A DNA stretch of 64,000 nt, from assembly GCA_963811225.1 (NCBI GenBank), contig CAWEQO010000012.1, forward strand, positions 310,001-374,000. The letters are read 5' to 3'. Every line of letters begins with the position of its first letter. Within the stretch, counting starts at the first letter, position 1. Shown here in pieces: positions 25,597-33,669 of this stretch. The notes under the pieces were generated by a model that was not told the DNA's origin, ran no database searches, and saw only the letters and a program-made list of their open reading frames with translations. The position numbers and the translations under genes are program-made. This DNA comes from CAWEQO01 sp963811225 (GTDB taxonomy: Bacteria; Chloroflexota; Anaerolineae; Anaerolineales; Anaerolineaceae).

Positions 25597-26499
25597 CTAT
25601 TTACCTTTGCCGCGCTCGTCGGAGCGCCGCGGCCGGTTGGGTGCGCTGCGCTTTTTCGAACCCGGCCTGGACGGTTTGCGTTCAGTCGGTTTCCGTTCGA
25701 ACGGTTTCCGCTCTGCAAGTCTCGAGCTGGAGGCCTTTGGTTTTGGCGGTTTTGCGCTCTGGCGCGTCGACCGTCGGGCCGGCCTTGCGGTGCCGCTCTT
25801 CAAACGCCGCACCTCTTCCTGAGACAAGAAGCGCCACTCGCGCGCCTTCAGGTTGCCCAGGTTCAGCGAGCCAATTCGCACCCGTACGATGCGGTGCACC
25901 GGCAGCCCGATGCGGCTGCCCACCTCACGGATCTGGCGCTTGCGACCCTCGCGCAGGATCACCCGCAGCCAGGCCCCCTTGCCTGCCTCACTCTCAATCA
26001 TCACGTCCGCCGGGGCGGTGCGGTAGCCATCTTCCAGCACCACGCCTCGCCGCCAGATCTCCAGCTGCTCCTCGTCTGGCATGGTAGCCAAAAGCACCCG
26101 GTACTCCTTCTCGTGCCCATAGCGCGGATGAGTCAGGCGATTGGCCAATTCCCCGTCGTTGGTCAGCAGGATCAACCCCTCGCTGTCATAATCCAGCCGC
26201 CCCACCGCGAACAAATGCCCCGAAACCGGCACCAAGTCGCGCACGGTAGGGCGTGAATCTTTTGGATCCACGTCCGAAAGTACGCCGCGCGGCTTGTGCA
26301 GCGCCACGTATACCAGCTGCTCCTCCTTCGGGATTGGCTTACCGTCAACAGTGATCTCGTCCTTCTGCGGATCGGCTTTCATGCCCAGCTTGGCGGTCAC
26401 ACCGTTGACCTTCACCCGCCCGGCGACAATATATTCTTCGTTCGCCCGGCGTGAGCCAAAGCCCGCCCGAGCCATAATCTTCTGCAAACGTTCTTCCAT
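25597..26499 (-). CDS. rluB: 23S rRNA pseudouridine synthase, RluB/RsuA family
   Basis: 300 aa. An S4 RNA-binding domain (about 1-60, RLQKIMARAGFGSRR) precedes the synthase domain, whose catalytic aspartate sits in GRLDYDSEGLILLTNDG (about 100-116); KPRGVL and REGRKRQIREV are further family marks. It converts a specific uridine in large-subunit rRNA (RluB-type, near position 2605) or a related site to pseudouridine. The last 65 residues form a low-complexity, Lys/Arg/Pro/Ser-rich tail with repeated E-R-K-P units, absent from the core family and probably disordered and RNA-binding. It lies 20 bases after scpB, a common gene order. Confidence 0.88.
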   Translation of the reverse strand: MEERLQKIMARAGFGSRRANEEYIVAGRVKVNGVTAKLGMKADPQKDEITVDGKPIPKEEQLVYVALHKPRGVLSDVDPKDSRPTVRDLVPVSGHLFAVGRLDYDSEGLILLTNDGELANRLTHPRYGHEKEYRVLLATMPDEEQLEIWRRGVVLEDGYRTAPADVMIESEAGKGAWLRVILREGRKRQIREVGSRIGLPVHRIVRVRIGSLNLGNLKAREWRFLSQEEVRRLKSGTARPARRSTRQSAKPPKPKASSSRLAERKPFERKPTERKPSRPGSKKRSAPNRPRRSDERGKGK

Positions 26500-26519
26500 A
26501 ATTCCTTTGTGTACCCCAC

Positions 26520-27092
26520 CTAATCTTTCAAAATAGTATTTTGCCGTTCGCCATCGCCTGCTTCTTCGATCACAAACGGCGGCAGTTCCTCCAGCGACGA
26601 AAGCCCGAAGTGCTGCAAGAAGTCTGTGGTCGTTCCATATAGAATCGGTCTTCCCGGGCCCTCCGTCCGCCCCATTTCCTGCACCAGCCCCTTGGTCAGC
26701 AGGCTGCGCAACACACCGTCACTGTTGACGCCGCGGATCGCGTCGACCCCTGGGCGGGTGACCGGCTGGCGGTAAGCGATGATCGATAACGTCTCCAATG
26801 CCGCCCGGCTCAAACGCGAAGTGGCCTCCAGCCCCAAGAACTTCTCCACAATCGGCGCGAACTTCGGCGCCGTGGTCAGTTGCACACGACCGGCGTGCCA
26901 CTGCAGGCTGAGGCCGCGCCCCGCCTGGTAGCCCTCATGCAGCATCTTTAAGGCAGCTTCAACTTCACCGGTCTTACATTCCAATGCTTCGGCAATCTGG
27001 GCAGGTGTAACCGGGCCAGAGGCTGCGAACAACAGCGCTTCAAGGCTTCCGGGGAAATCTTCAGGGAGAAGTTGGTCGATGGATTCAGTCAT
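26520..27092 (-). CDS. scpB: Segregation and condensation protein ScpB
   Basis: About 190 aa with the two winged-helix domains of ScpB: LEALLFAASGPVTPAQIAEAL at the start and the highly conserved LSRAALETLSIIAYRQPVTRPGVDAIRGVNSD segment (about 95-125) with GRPILYGTT near the end. ScpB joins SMC and ScpA in the bacterial condensin complex. scpA is usually adjacent but is not in this stretch. The start is uncertain: ATG 27092 lacks a good SD, and ATG 27131 is an in-frame alternative with no better signal. rluB follows in the same direction. Confidence 0.88.
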   Translation of the reverse strand: MTESIDQLLPEDFPGSLEALLFAASGPVTPAQIAEALECKTGEVEAALKMLHEGYQAGRGLSLQWHAGRVQLTTAPKFAPIVEKFLGLEATSRLSRAALETLSIIAYRQPVTRPGVDAIRGVNSDGVLRSLLTKGLVQEMGRTEGPGRPILYGTTTDFLQHFGLSSLEELPPFVIEEAGDGERQNTILKD

Positions 27093-27100
27093 GCTATAAT
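27072..27100 (+). promoter_or_regulatory. Promoter of the lipoprotein gene, inside the 5' end of scpB
   Basis: TTGGTC at 27072-27077, 17-base spacer, TATAAT at 27095-27100 preceded by TGC. It points to the lipoprotein gene at 27215, leaving a leader of about 108 bases. Confidence 0.5.
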
Positions 27101-27214
27101 AAAACCTGTCCTTTGCAAGAATATTTGTCATGATTTCGGCAGCAGCCCTCCCTTATCGGGGGTCTACAATGCCGAACAACGACAAAAACCTTCTTCTAAA
27201 GATTGGAAACGAAC

Positions 27215-27772
27215 ATGTCAAACCGCATCATGAAGATTTTACCTGTATTAACGGTGTTCTTGCTTGCCACGTTAGCTTGTAACTTTTCCACCGGTGGCCC
27301 AACTCCGCCGCCTCAAGAGCCAACCTCAGTCGACGCTCCAACAGTCGAACCGATCATCATCGAGACCAGTGAATTGGGTCAGGTCTTGATCACCACTACG
27401 TTCACCCAAGAGCAGCTCACCGATTACCTGGTGCAGCAGGTCGAAAGCAGCCCAGACGTGCCCCTCTCCGATCCTACCATTCTCTTGAATAACGGGCAGG
27501 GAGAGCTGTACGGAAAGGTGCAGCAAGGCCCAATTACCGCAAACCTGCGCATTGTATTCACTCTCTTTGTGGATGCAAACAACCGCCTGGGTGCAAACAT
27601 CCTGTCCGCCAATGTGGGCAGTGTTCCTTTACCTTCCACAATCACGAACCAGCTGACCTCGCTCATCAATCAGAACCTGGGCAGCGCTCTCGACAGCGAT
27701 GGCTCCGGCGTGAAAGTTGAAAGTGTCACCATTGGCGACGGTTCGATGACCATCACCGGAACCAAGATGTGA
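27215..27772 (+). CDS. Secreted lipoprotein of unknown function, 185 aa
   Basis: The N terminus is a clear lipoprotein signal: positive start, hydrophobic stretch and lipobox LATLAC, with the lipidated cysteine near residue 22. A proline-rich linker follows (PTPPPQEPT). The mature domain, about 140 residues, alternates beta strands and ends in a V-T-I-G-D-G-S-M-T-I-T-G-T strand. No enzyme motif is seen. The start ATG 27215 is preferred to the TTG four codons earlier. The next lipoprotein gene lies 61 bases downstream on the same strand, so both may work at the cell surface. Confidence 0.6.
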   Translation: MSNRIMKILPVLTVFLLATLACNFSTGGPTPPPQEPTSVDAPTVEPIIIETSELGQVLITTTFTQEQLTDYLVQQVESSPDVPLSDPTILLNNGQGELYGKVQQGPITANLRIVFTLFVDANNRLGANILSANVGSVPLPSTITNQLTSLINQNLGSALDSDGSGVKVESVTIGDGSMTITGTKM

Positions 27773-27780
27773 ACCAACCG

Positions 27781-27805
27781 ACTCACGTCGTGAGTTGATT
27801 ATAAT
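27781..27805 (+). promoter_or_regulatory. Dyad and -10 box ahead of the G5/propeller lipoprotein
   Basis: A perfect dyad ACTCAC-GTC-GTGAGT (27781-27795) sits five bases before TATAAT (27800-27805), where a repressor would block the polymerase. No strong -35 is present. Confidence 0.3.
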
Positions 27806-27833
27806 CGATTTGGCAGATCGGTAGCCTTCCGCA

Positions 27834-29456
27834 ATGCACAACAACACTTATGCCCTCGTCGTCGAACGTTTTCGAAGCGCCCTCTTGCTGTTTTTCATGG
27901 CGGCTCCGGCGATCCTTTCTGCCTGCGCCCTTTCCCCCAGCCAACCAACCCAGGTGATCGTTGCCATTGCGATTATCGTCGATGGCGGCCAGCAGTCCGC
28001 CACCGTCCCAACCGGCTCTACCGTAGAGGATGCTCTCGGGCAAGCCGGTATTGAGCTGACCAACCTGGATCAGGTCGTTCCTCCTTCATACACCTCCCTG
28101 ACCGAATCCACCGTCATTCGGATCACTCGTATTCGAGAGGAATTCGAGATGGAAGAGCAGGTTATCCCCTTCCAGCGCCAGGTGATCCGCAACGAGACTC
28201 TGCCCGAGGGTCAAACCCGCCTGGTGCAGCCGGGCGTGAACGGGCTGGAACAGATCACCTACCGCCGGGTGCACCAGGATCAAGTTGCCGGGCCGCGCAC
28301 CGTTTTCAAGGTGCTGACCCTGCAAGAAGCCCTGCCTGAGATCCTGATGGTCGGCATCCGGGCGCCCTACACGACTGTGCAAATCCCTGGGCGATTGGTC
28401 TATATCACCGCAGGGAACGCCTGGTTCATGCAGGGCAGCACCGGGGAGCGCCATCCGGTCGTGACGAGCGGCGACCTGGATGGGCACATTTTCTCGCTGA
28501 ATGAAGACGGCTCCTGGCTGTTGTATTCTCGCAAAACCCTGGATGATGAAGACGACGGCGCCATCAACAGTTTATGGATGGTCGATCTGCGGGACGAAGA
28601 GCCCTCGCCGATCTCGCTGAGGGTGCAAAACGTGGTAAACTTTGCCGGTTGGGTTTCGGCCCCCGGCCTGTCCGTCGCCTATTCGACGGTCGAGCCGAGG
28701 ATAACCGCCCCGGGCTGGCAGGCAAACAACGACCTCCACTTGGATACTTACAGCCCAACGGGTATTATTCTAAAACAAAAAGAGATCGTCGAAACCAACT
28801 TCGGCGGTGTATACGGCTGGTGGGGGACAAGTTATGCCTGGTCGCCCGATGGAAAACAACTCGCATACGCTCACACAGACAGCGTAGGTTTGGTAGATTT
28901 GGAAGAGGGTAGTTTAACGCCCTTGATGGAGCTGCTACCCTACCAAACAGGCCAGAACTGGGCTTGGGTGCCGGGACTCACCTGGTCTCCCGATCAGAGC
29001 GCCCTTTACACCGTCAACCACGTCTCACTGTCGGGCGCTGAAACGGACAAGTCCTCGCCGCTGTTTGACGTTACTGCCGTGGATGTCAAAGGGGAGAGCT
29101 CCTCCTCGTTGGTATCCCAGAGCGGCATGTTCGCCTACCCGGTGGCCTCACCGCTGTTCGGCGAGAGCAGCTTCTGGGTCGCTTATCTGCAGGCGGTCTA
29201 CCCCGACAAGAGCGACAGCAGCCGCTACCGCCTGGCTCTGATGAATCCCGACGGCTCGGACCGGCGTATGCTGTTCCCCGAGGAAGGCGCTCCCGGGCTG
29301 GAGCCGCAGATCGCAGCCTGGAGCCCAGCCTCCGAGGGCTTCGAACCGCTGCTGGCGGTGATCTTCGAAGGCAATCTGTGGCTGGTTTCAACCAACGGTG
29401 GCCAGTCCCAGCAAATCACAGGAGATGGATCGATTAGCAAGATCGATTGGAAGTGA
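27834..29456 (+). CDS. Lipoprotein with DUF348, G5 and beta-propeller domains
   Basis: 540 aa. A signal with lipobox LSAC places Cys at about residue 31. Residues about 40-98 match a DUF348 ubiquitin-like repeat (VDGGQQSATVPTGSTVEDAL...). Residues about 103-176 match a G5 domain: PEGQTRLVQPGVNGLEQITY is typical. The rest (about 185-540) looks like a six- or seven-bladed TolB-like propeller with repeats such as YAWSPDGKQLAYAH and LTWSPDQSALYTVN. DUF348-G5 is best known from resuscitation-promoting factors and other wall-active proteins, where G5 binds glycans; coupling to a propeller suggests a surface glycan-sensing or binding role. The catalytic domain of Rpf is absent. Confidence 0.75.
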   Translation: MHNNTYALVVERFRSALLLFFMAAPAILSACALSPSQPTQVIVAIAIIVDGGQQSATVPTGSTVEDALGQAGIELTNLDQVVPPSYTSLTESTVIRITRIREEFEMEEQVIPFQRQVIRNETLPEGQTRLVQPGVNGLEQITYRRVHQDQVAGPRTVFKVLTLQEALPEILMVGIRAPYTTVQIPGRLVYITAGNAWFMQGSTGERHPVVTSGDLDGHIFSLNEDGSWLLYSRKTLDDEDDGAINSLWMVDLRDEEPSPISLRVQNVVNFAGWVSAPGLSVAYSTVEPRITAPGWQANNDLHLDTYSPTGIILKQKEIVETNFGGVYGWWGTSYAWSPDGKQLAYAHTDSVGLVDLEEGSLTPLMELLPYQTGQNWAWVPGLTWSPDQSALYTVNHVSLSGAETDKSSPLFDVTAVDVKGESSSSLVSQSGMFAYPVASPLFGESSFWVAYLQAVYPDKSDSSRYRLALMNPDGSDRRMLFPEEGAPGLEPQIAAWSPASEGFEPLLAVIFEGNLWLVSTNGGQSQQITGDGSISKIDWK

Positions 29457-29482
29457 TTACTATTCATTCAACGAGGTGTGCA

Positions 29483-30442
29483 ATGAGAGTTTTGATAACA
29501 GGCGCAGCCGGGTTTCTAGGATCGCACCTGTGCCAGCGGCTCCTAGAAGAGGGCCATGAGGTTGTCGGGATGGATAACTTCATCACCGGCAGCCCGGACA
29601 ACCTGGTGCATTTATCCAATAATAAGAACTTCTCCTTTATCCGCCATGATGTTTCGACCTTTATCTTTATTGGGGGCAACGTGGACGCGGTCATGCACTT
29701 CGCATCGCCCGCCAGCCCCAACGCAGCCTCGCCCTTGGGATACGTCAACCTTCCCATCCAGACCATGAAGGCTGGAGCGCTGGGCACTCACAATACCCTA
29801 GGCGTGGCGCACTCGCAAAACGCTCGCTACCTGCTGGCTTCTACCAGCGAGATCTACGGCGACCCGCTGGAGCACCCCCAGTCGGAATCGTACTGGGGAC
29901 ATGTCGACCCGATCGGTTTGCGCTCGGTGTATGATGAGGCCAAACGTTTTGCTGAGGCCCTGACGATGGCTTACCGCCGCTATCACGGCCTCAACACCGC
30001 AATCGTACGCATTTTCAACACCTACGGCCCGAGCATGCGCCTCGACGACGGTCGGGTGGTGCCCAACTTCATCCAGCAGGCCCTGCGCGGCGAACCGCTG
30101 ACCGTCTATGGCGACGGATCGCAGACCCGCAGCTTTTGCTTTGTCGACGATCTGATCGAAGGCATCTACCGCCTGCTCATCTCTGACGAGCATGACCCGG
30201 TAAATATTGGTAACCCGCAAGAGACCACCATCCTGGAATTCGCCCAAACTATCAACAGGATCATCGGCAACCCCGCGGGTATTATTCACAAACCTGCCCT
30301 ACGCCTCGAGGACGACCCTCAACGACGGCGTCCAGACATCACACGCGCAAAGGACATATTACAATGGGAACCAAAAATATCGCTCGAGGAAGGGATTCGA
30401 TTAACGGTACCGTACTTCAAACAAAAAATGGGATTGGAATGA
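29483..30442 (+). CDS. UDP-glucuronate decarboxylase-like epimerase (UDP-xylose synthase)
   Basis: 319 aa extended SDR. The NAD-binding loop TGAAGFLGSH opens the protein, and the sequence has the pattern typical of the UXS group: HFASPASP (about 75-82), STSEIYGDPLEHPQ (about 119-132), YWGHVDPIG, the catalytic Y-x3-K in VYDEAKR, and RIFNTYGP. UXS oxidises and decarboxylates UDP-glucuronic acid to UDP-xylose. The Arg/Ser details that separate UXS from dTDP-glucose dehydratases favour UXS but were not checked residue by residue. The ATG 29483 follows AGGTG. The stop overlaps the GtrA gene start (ATGA), tying the sugar nucleotide to a glycan-transfer step. Confidence 0.75.
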   Translation: MRVLITGAAGFLGSHLCQRLLEEGHEVVGMDNFITGSPDNLVHLSNNKNFSFIRHDVSTFIFIGGNVDAVMHFASPASPNAASPLGYVNLPIQTMKAGALGTHNTLGVAHSQNARYLLASTSEIYGDPLEHPQSESYWGHVDPIGLRSVYDEAKRFAEALTMAYRRYHGLNTAIVRIFNTYGPSMRLDDGRVVPNFIQQALRGEPLTVYGDGSQTRSFCFVDDLIEGIYRLLISDEHDPVNIGNPQETTILEFAQTINRIIGNPAGIIHKPALRLEDDPQRRRPDITRAKDILQWEPKISLEEGIRLTVPYFKQKMGLE

Positions 30443-30897
30443 TTGTTACAGATCCAAAAGAAAGAGATCGATTTCTGCGCTTTGCCGTGGTGGGCATCAT
30501 CGGTGCGGTCGTCGATTTTGGTGTATTCAACCTGCTGACTGCCACCACGAGCATTCTACCGGTCTATGCCAGCATCATCTCTTTTACCGCAGCTGTGGTC
30601 AGCAACTTTGCCTGGAACCGTTTCTGGACCTATCCAGATTCACGCAGCAAAAAGATCCACCACCAGCTCGTCCAGTTCGGCGTCATCAGCCTGGTTGGAC
30701 TGGGCATTCGCACCCCGCTGTTCGCCTATTTAGAGAAAGTCCTGGTAAACTTTTTCACCTCCTCCGTGCATCTCGATGTATGGATCTTGACTCCCCGCTT
30801 CCTCGGGCATAATATGGCTTTAGCGATTGCGATCATTGTCGTCATGTTCTGGAACTTTTTCGCCAACCGCTACTGGACGTACAGCGACATCGATTGA
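30439..30897 (+). CDS. GtrA family membrane protein
   Basis: 152 aa with about four membrane helices (roughly 12-32, 38-55, 75-95 and 122-142) and the GtrA signatures FAVVGIIGAVVDF, SNFAWNRFWTYP and FFANRYWTY. GtrA proteins are thought to move lipid-linked sugars across the membrane or assist glycosyltransferases in surface glycan synthesis. Start at ATG 30439 overlaps the epimerase stop by four bases (ATGA), so translation is coupled. The open frame extends upstream within the epimerase and is rejected. Confidence 0.85.
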   Translation: MIVTDPKERDRFLRFAVVGIIGAVVDFGVFNLLTATTSILPVYASIISFTAAVVSNFAWNRFWTYPDSRSKKIHHQLVQFGVISLVGLGIRTPLFAYLEKVLVNFFTSSVHLDVWILTPRFLGHNMALAIAIIVVMFWNFFANRYWTYSDID

Positions 30898-31001
30898 TCT
30901 TGCGTTAAAGGCCGGTATGCCGCAGAATCTGCGGCTCCAGCACGAGCTTGTGGTGCGAAACCCGCACCTCGCGGCCTTGACTACAGCAAAGGGAGAGCAA
31001 T
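30898..31001. other. Intergenic gap with two small hairpins
   Basis: GCCGCAG/CTGCGGC (30919-30935) and GGTGCG/CGCACC follow each other after gtrA. Neither is followed by a T run, so they are only possible terminators. SD AAAGGGAGAG lies ahead of ATG 31002. Confidence 0.3.
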
Positions 31002-32216
31002 ATGGACCAAACGGAAAACCCAGTCGAAACCGGTGACAGCCGGCCTTCGCAGGCGGACGAGAACCAATCGCCCCCCAAAGTGCACTCCCTCAAAGAATTG
31101 ATCGACCTGATTACCGGGCGCAGCTATGACCGCGACTTGCCGGTCGAGGAATCCGGCATTGCCGAGGTGCAGCCCTTCCCCTTCCTGGCCCTGGTCGGGC
31201 AGTACGAGATGAAGCTTGCCCTGCTGTTGGCCCTCACCAACCCGGCCCTGGGGGGTGTGCTGCTGATCGGTCCACGCGGCACCGGCAAGACCACCGCTGT
31301 GCGCAGCCTGCTGGGCTTGATGCCCGATGTCGAGCGCAGCGCCTGCTTCTACGGCTGCATGCCTGAGGATATCGAGGTGGGCGGCATGGACGCCGTATGC
31401 CCCGACTGCGCCCGTAAGTATGGCGAGGGCAAGCCTCTGACGGTCACCTCTGCCGTGCGATTGGTAGAGCTGCCGCTGAACGCTGGGTTGGAGGACGTGG
31501 TCGGCGGCCTGGACGAACACGCCGTGGCCCACGAGCGCTTGCGCTTGAAGCGCGGCATCCTGGCCCACGCCGATCGCAATGTGCTGTACGTGGACGAGGT
31601 CAACCTGCTCGGCGATGAAGTCGTGAACGCCATCCTCGACGCCGCCGCTCAGGGCACCTATACCGTCCGTCGCGGCCCGCTGACCGCCACCTACAACGCT
31701 CGCTTCACCCTGATTGGCTCCATGAATCCGGAAGAAGGTACTCTGCGCTCGCAAATTATGGACCGCTTTGGGCTGCGGGTGTTGGTTCGCGGGTTGGAAG
31801 ACCCCGAGGAGCGCATGGAAGCTTATGAACGGGCCAGCAGCTACAAGCGCCGCCCTCTGCAGCTGGTCACCCGCTATGCCCAGGAGACTGCACTGGCCCG
31901 TCAGGAAGTCCAGTCGGCCCACCAGCTCCTGCCTCAGGTGCAGCTGCCCGAGAAGGTCTCCACAGCCGGCATCGCCCTGATCCGTAAATTGGGGATCGAC
32001 TCCCTTAGAGCCGAAATCACATTATTTGAAGCAGCCAAAGCTCATGCTGTCATTGACGGTCGAACTGTTGTAGAATTAGATGACATTAGAGTTGTAGCGC
32101 CCATGGCGCTGCGCCTGCGCCGTTCTGCATTCATGAATCAATACTTCGACGAACGGGCACAAGAGGATCGAGAATTCGATTCCACTCTCAATCTCGTGAT
32201 TCCAGGGGAAGAATAG
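31002..32216 (+). CDS. ChlI-like AAA+ ATPase (magnesium chelatase subunit I family)
   Basis: 404 aa. Walker A GPRGTGKTT (about 88-96), Walker B VLYVDEVNLL (about 190-199), sensor 1 SMNPEEGTLR (about 240) and the MRFG-like arginine region fit the ChlI/BchI clade, and a C-P-D-C pair sits at about residues 129-132. In chlorophyll makers it powers Mg insertion with ChlD and ChlH; neither is nearby, and no other pigment gene is seen. It may instead serve another chelatase, such as cobaltochelatase, or another AAA task. A TPR protein and a UroD-like protein follow in the same direction; the UroD link hints at tetrapyrrole chemistry but is positional only. Confidence 0.75.
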   Translation: MDQTENPVETGDSRPSQADENQSPPKVHSLKELIDLITGRSYDRDLPVEESGIAEVQPFPFLALVGQYEMKLALLLALTNPALGGVLLIGPRGTGKTTAVRSLLGLMPDVERSACFYGCMPEDIEVGGMDAVCPDCARKYGEGKPLTVTSAVRLVELPLNAGLEDVVGGLDEHAVAHERLRLKRGILAHADRNVLYVDEVNLLGDEVVNAILDAAAQGTYTVRRGPLTATYNARFTLIGSMNPEEGTLRSQIMDRFGLRVLVRGLEDPEERMEAYERASSYKRRPLQLVTRYAQETALARQEVQSAHQLLPQVQLPEKVSTAGIALIRKLGIDSLRAEITLFEAAKAHAVIDGRTVVELDDIRVVAPMALRLRRSAFMNQYFDERAQEDREFDSTLNLVIPGEE

Positions 32217-32228
32217 AAAGGAGCACAG

Positions 32229-32651
32229 ATGACCGAATCGTCACCACGCACGCCCGGCGGGAAAAAGTCCACCGGTACAAACTTGTCTGAGGCGCCGGAA
32301 GGCTACCCGCCCCAATTCACTGCCAACGCGCCCGATCTTGCAACCATGCGCCCGCAATCGTCCGAGGAATTCACGCGGCGCGGCTGGATTTACTATGCTT
32401 TGCACGAGTACGAGAAAGCCGAAGAAGATTTCCGCACCGCCCTCACCGAGGATCCTAAAAATCCCAACATCCAATATGCCTTCGGGCTTACCCTGGAAGC
32501 TGTGGGTAAAAAAGACGAAGCCCTTAAGGCTTTCAAACAAGCCCTGGCGGAGTCCGAGAAAATCGAAAACGACAGCAAGTTCGGCATGCTGCGCCACCTG
32601 GCCCAATCGCATGTCAACGAGCTGCAGCCAGGATCGGATTCGGAGGAATAA
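32229..32651 (+). CDS. Small TPR-repeat protein
   Basis: 140 aa. The N-terminal 45 residues are polar and probably disordered. Two TPR-like helix pairs follow (RRGWIYYALHEYEKAEEDFRTAL, about 50-72, and NIQYAFGLTLEAVGKKDEALKAFKQAL, about 80-106), which usually bind short peptides. It begins 12 bases after the ChlI-like gene with SD AAAGGAG and ends six bases ahead of the UroD-like gene, so it is likely an adaptor for one of these products. Confidence 0.75.
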   Translation: MTESSPRTPGGKKSTGTNLSEAPEGYPPQFTANAPDLATMRPQSSEEFTRRGWIYYALHEYEKAEEDFRTALTEDPKNPNIQYAFGLTLEAVGKKDEALKAFKQALAESEKIENDSKFGMLRHLAQSHVNELQPGSDSEE

Positions 32652-32657
32652 CCCTTT

Positions 32658-33665
32658 ATGGCAGTTGGTTCCATGGGCCATCGAGAGCGCCTTGAGGCCT
32701 GCCTTACCGGCCAAACCCCCGACCGCACCCCGGTCTCCCTGTGGCGGCACTTTCCCGTCGACGATCAAACTCCCGACGGGTTGGCTGCCGCCACAGCCGA
32801 TTTTCAAAACCGCTACGATTTCGATTTCGTCAAGGTCACGCCCGCCTCGTCCTTTGCCATCCGCGATTGGGGCGTCGAGGATGAATGGACCGGCAACTCC
32901 GAGGGCACCCGTAACTATACGAAACCTGCCGTCCTCCACGACGAGGATTGGGGCAGGCTGCCCTGCCTCGATCCAACTTCCGGCAGCCTCGGCAGTCAAC
33001 TCGAAGCCCTGCGCATGATCGTCCGAGCCTTCGCTCCCGAGACCCCGGTGGTGCAGACCATCTTCAGCCCGCTTTCACAGGCCAAGAACCTGATCGGGCG
33101 CAAGAACCTCCATATCCATATCCGCCAGAACCCGGAAGCCATGCACGCCGGGCTGGAAACCATCACAGAAACCACCGTCCGCTTCCTCGAAGAATGCAAA
33201 CAGACCGGCATCGACGGGGTCTTCTATGCCGTCCAGCACGCCCAGTACGGACTGAACTCCGAGCGCGAGTTCGAGGAGTTCGGCGCCGCATACGACCTGC
33301 GCGTGCTGGAGGCCGCTCAAGATCTGTGGCTGAATATTGCCCACCTGCACGGCGAGGATGTGATGTTCGAGCGCCTCGCGCGCTACCCGGTGCAAGTGCT
33401 GAACTGGCATGATCGCCATACCCCTCCCTCGCTGGCCGAAGCGCGCCAGATGACGGATAAAGTTCTGTGCGGCGGTCTGAGGCGCTGGGAAACGATGGTA
33501 GTGGGAACACCCGCAGAAGTCTATTCAGAGGCGCAGGAGGCCGCTCAGGCCGTCCAGGGGCATAAATTTATCCTCGGCACCGGCTGCGTCCTTCCGATCA
33601 TTGCCCCACATGGTAATGTCCTGGCTGCCCGTCGCTTCGACGAGACCGGGAGTCAGGGGGAGTAA
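32658..33665 (+). CDS. Uroporphyrinogen decarboxylase family protein
   Basis: 335 aa TIM-barrel of the UroD/MtaA/CmuA superfamily, opening with MGHRERLEACLTGQTPDRTPVSLWRHFP, the family's N-terminal pattern, and ending with the IIAPHGN-like closing strand. The HemE-specific R-Q-A-G-R motif at the N terminus is not present; a CLTGQTPDRTPVSLWR region takes its place. That argues for a methyltransferase or other UroD-fold role instead of haem synthesis. Start ATG 32658; ATG 32673 is possible. In an operon with the ChlI-like and TPR genes and followed by rsmD four bases later. Confidence 0.7.
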   Translation: MAVGSMGHRERLEACLTGQTPDRTPVSLWRHFPVDDQTPDGLAAATADFQNRYDFDFVKVTPASSFAIRDWGVEDEWTGNSEGTRNYTKPAVLHDEDWGRLPCLDPTSGSLGSQLEALRMIVRAFAPETPVVQTIFSPLSQAKNLIGRKNLHIHIRQNPEAMHAGLETITETTVRFLEECKQTGIDGVFYAVQHAQYGLNSEREFEEFGAAYDLRVLEAAQDLWLNIAHLHGEDVMFERLARYPVQVLNWHDRHTPPSLAEARQMTDKVLCGGLRRWETMVVGTPAEVYSEAQEAAQAVQGHKFILGTGCVLPIIAPHGNVLAARRFDETGSQGE

Positions 33666-33669
33666 GGGC

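Noticed and set aside
31002..32216. ChlI-like gene as evidence of photosynthesis
   Set aside because: No chlorophyll genes, no ChlD or ChlH and no reaction-centre genes are present. The family also serves other chelatases.
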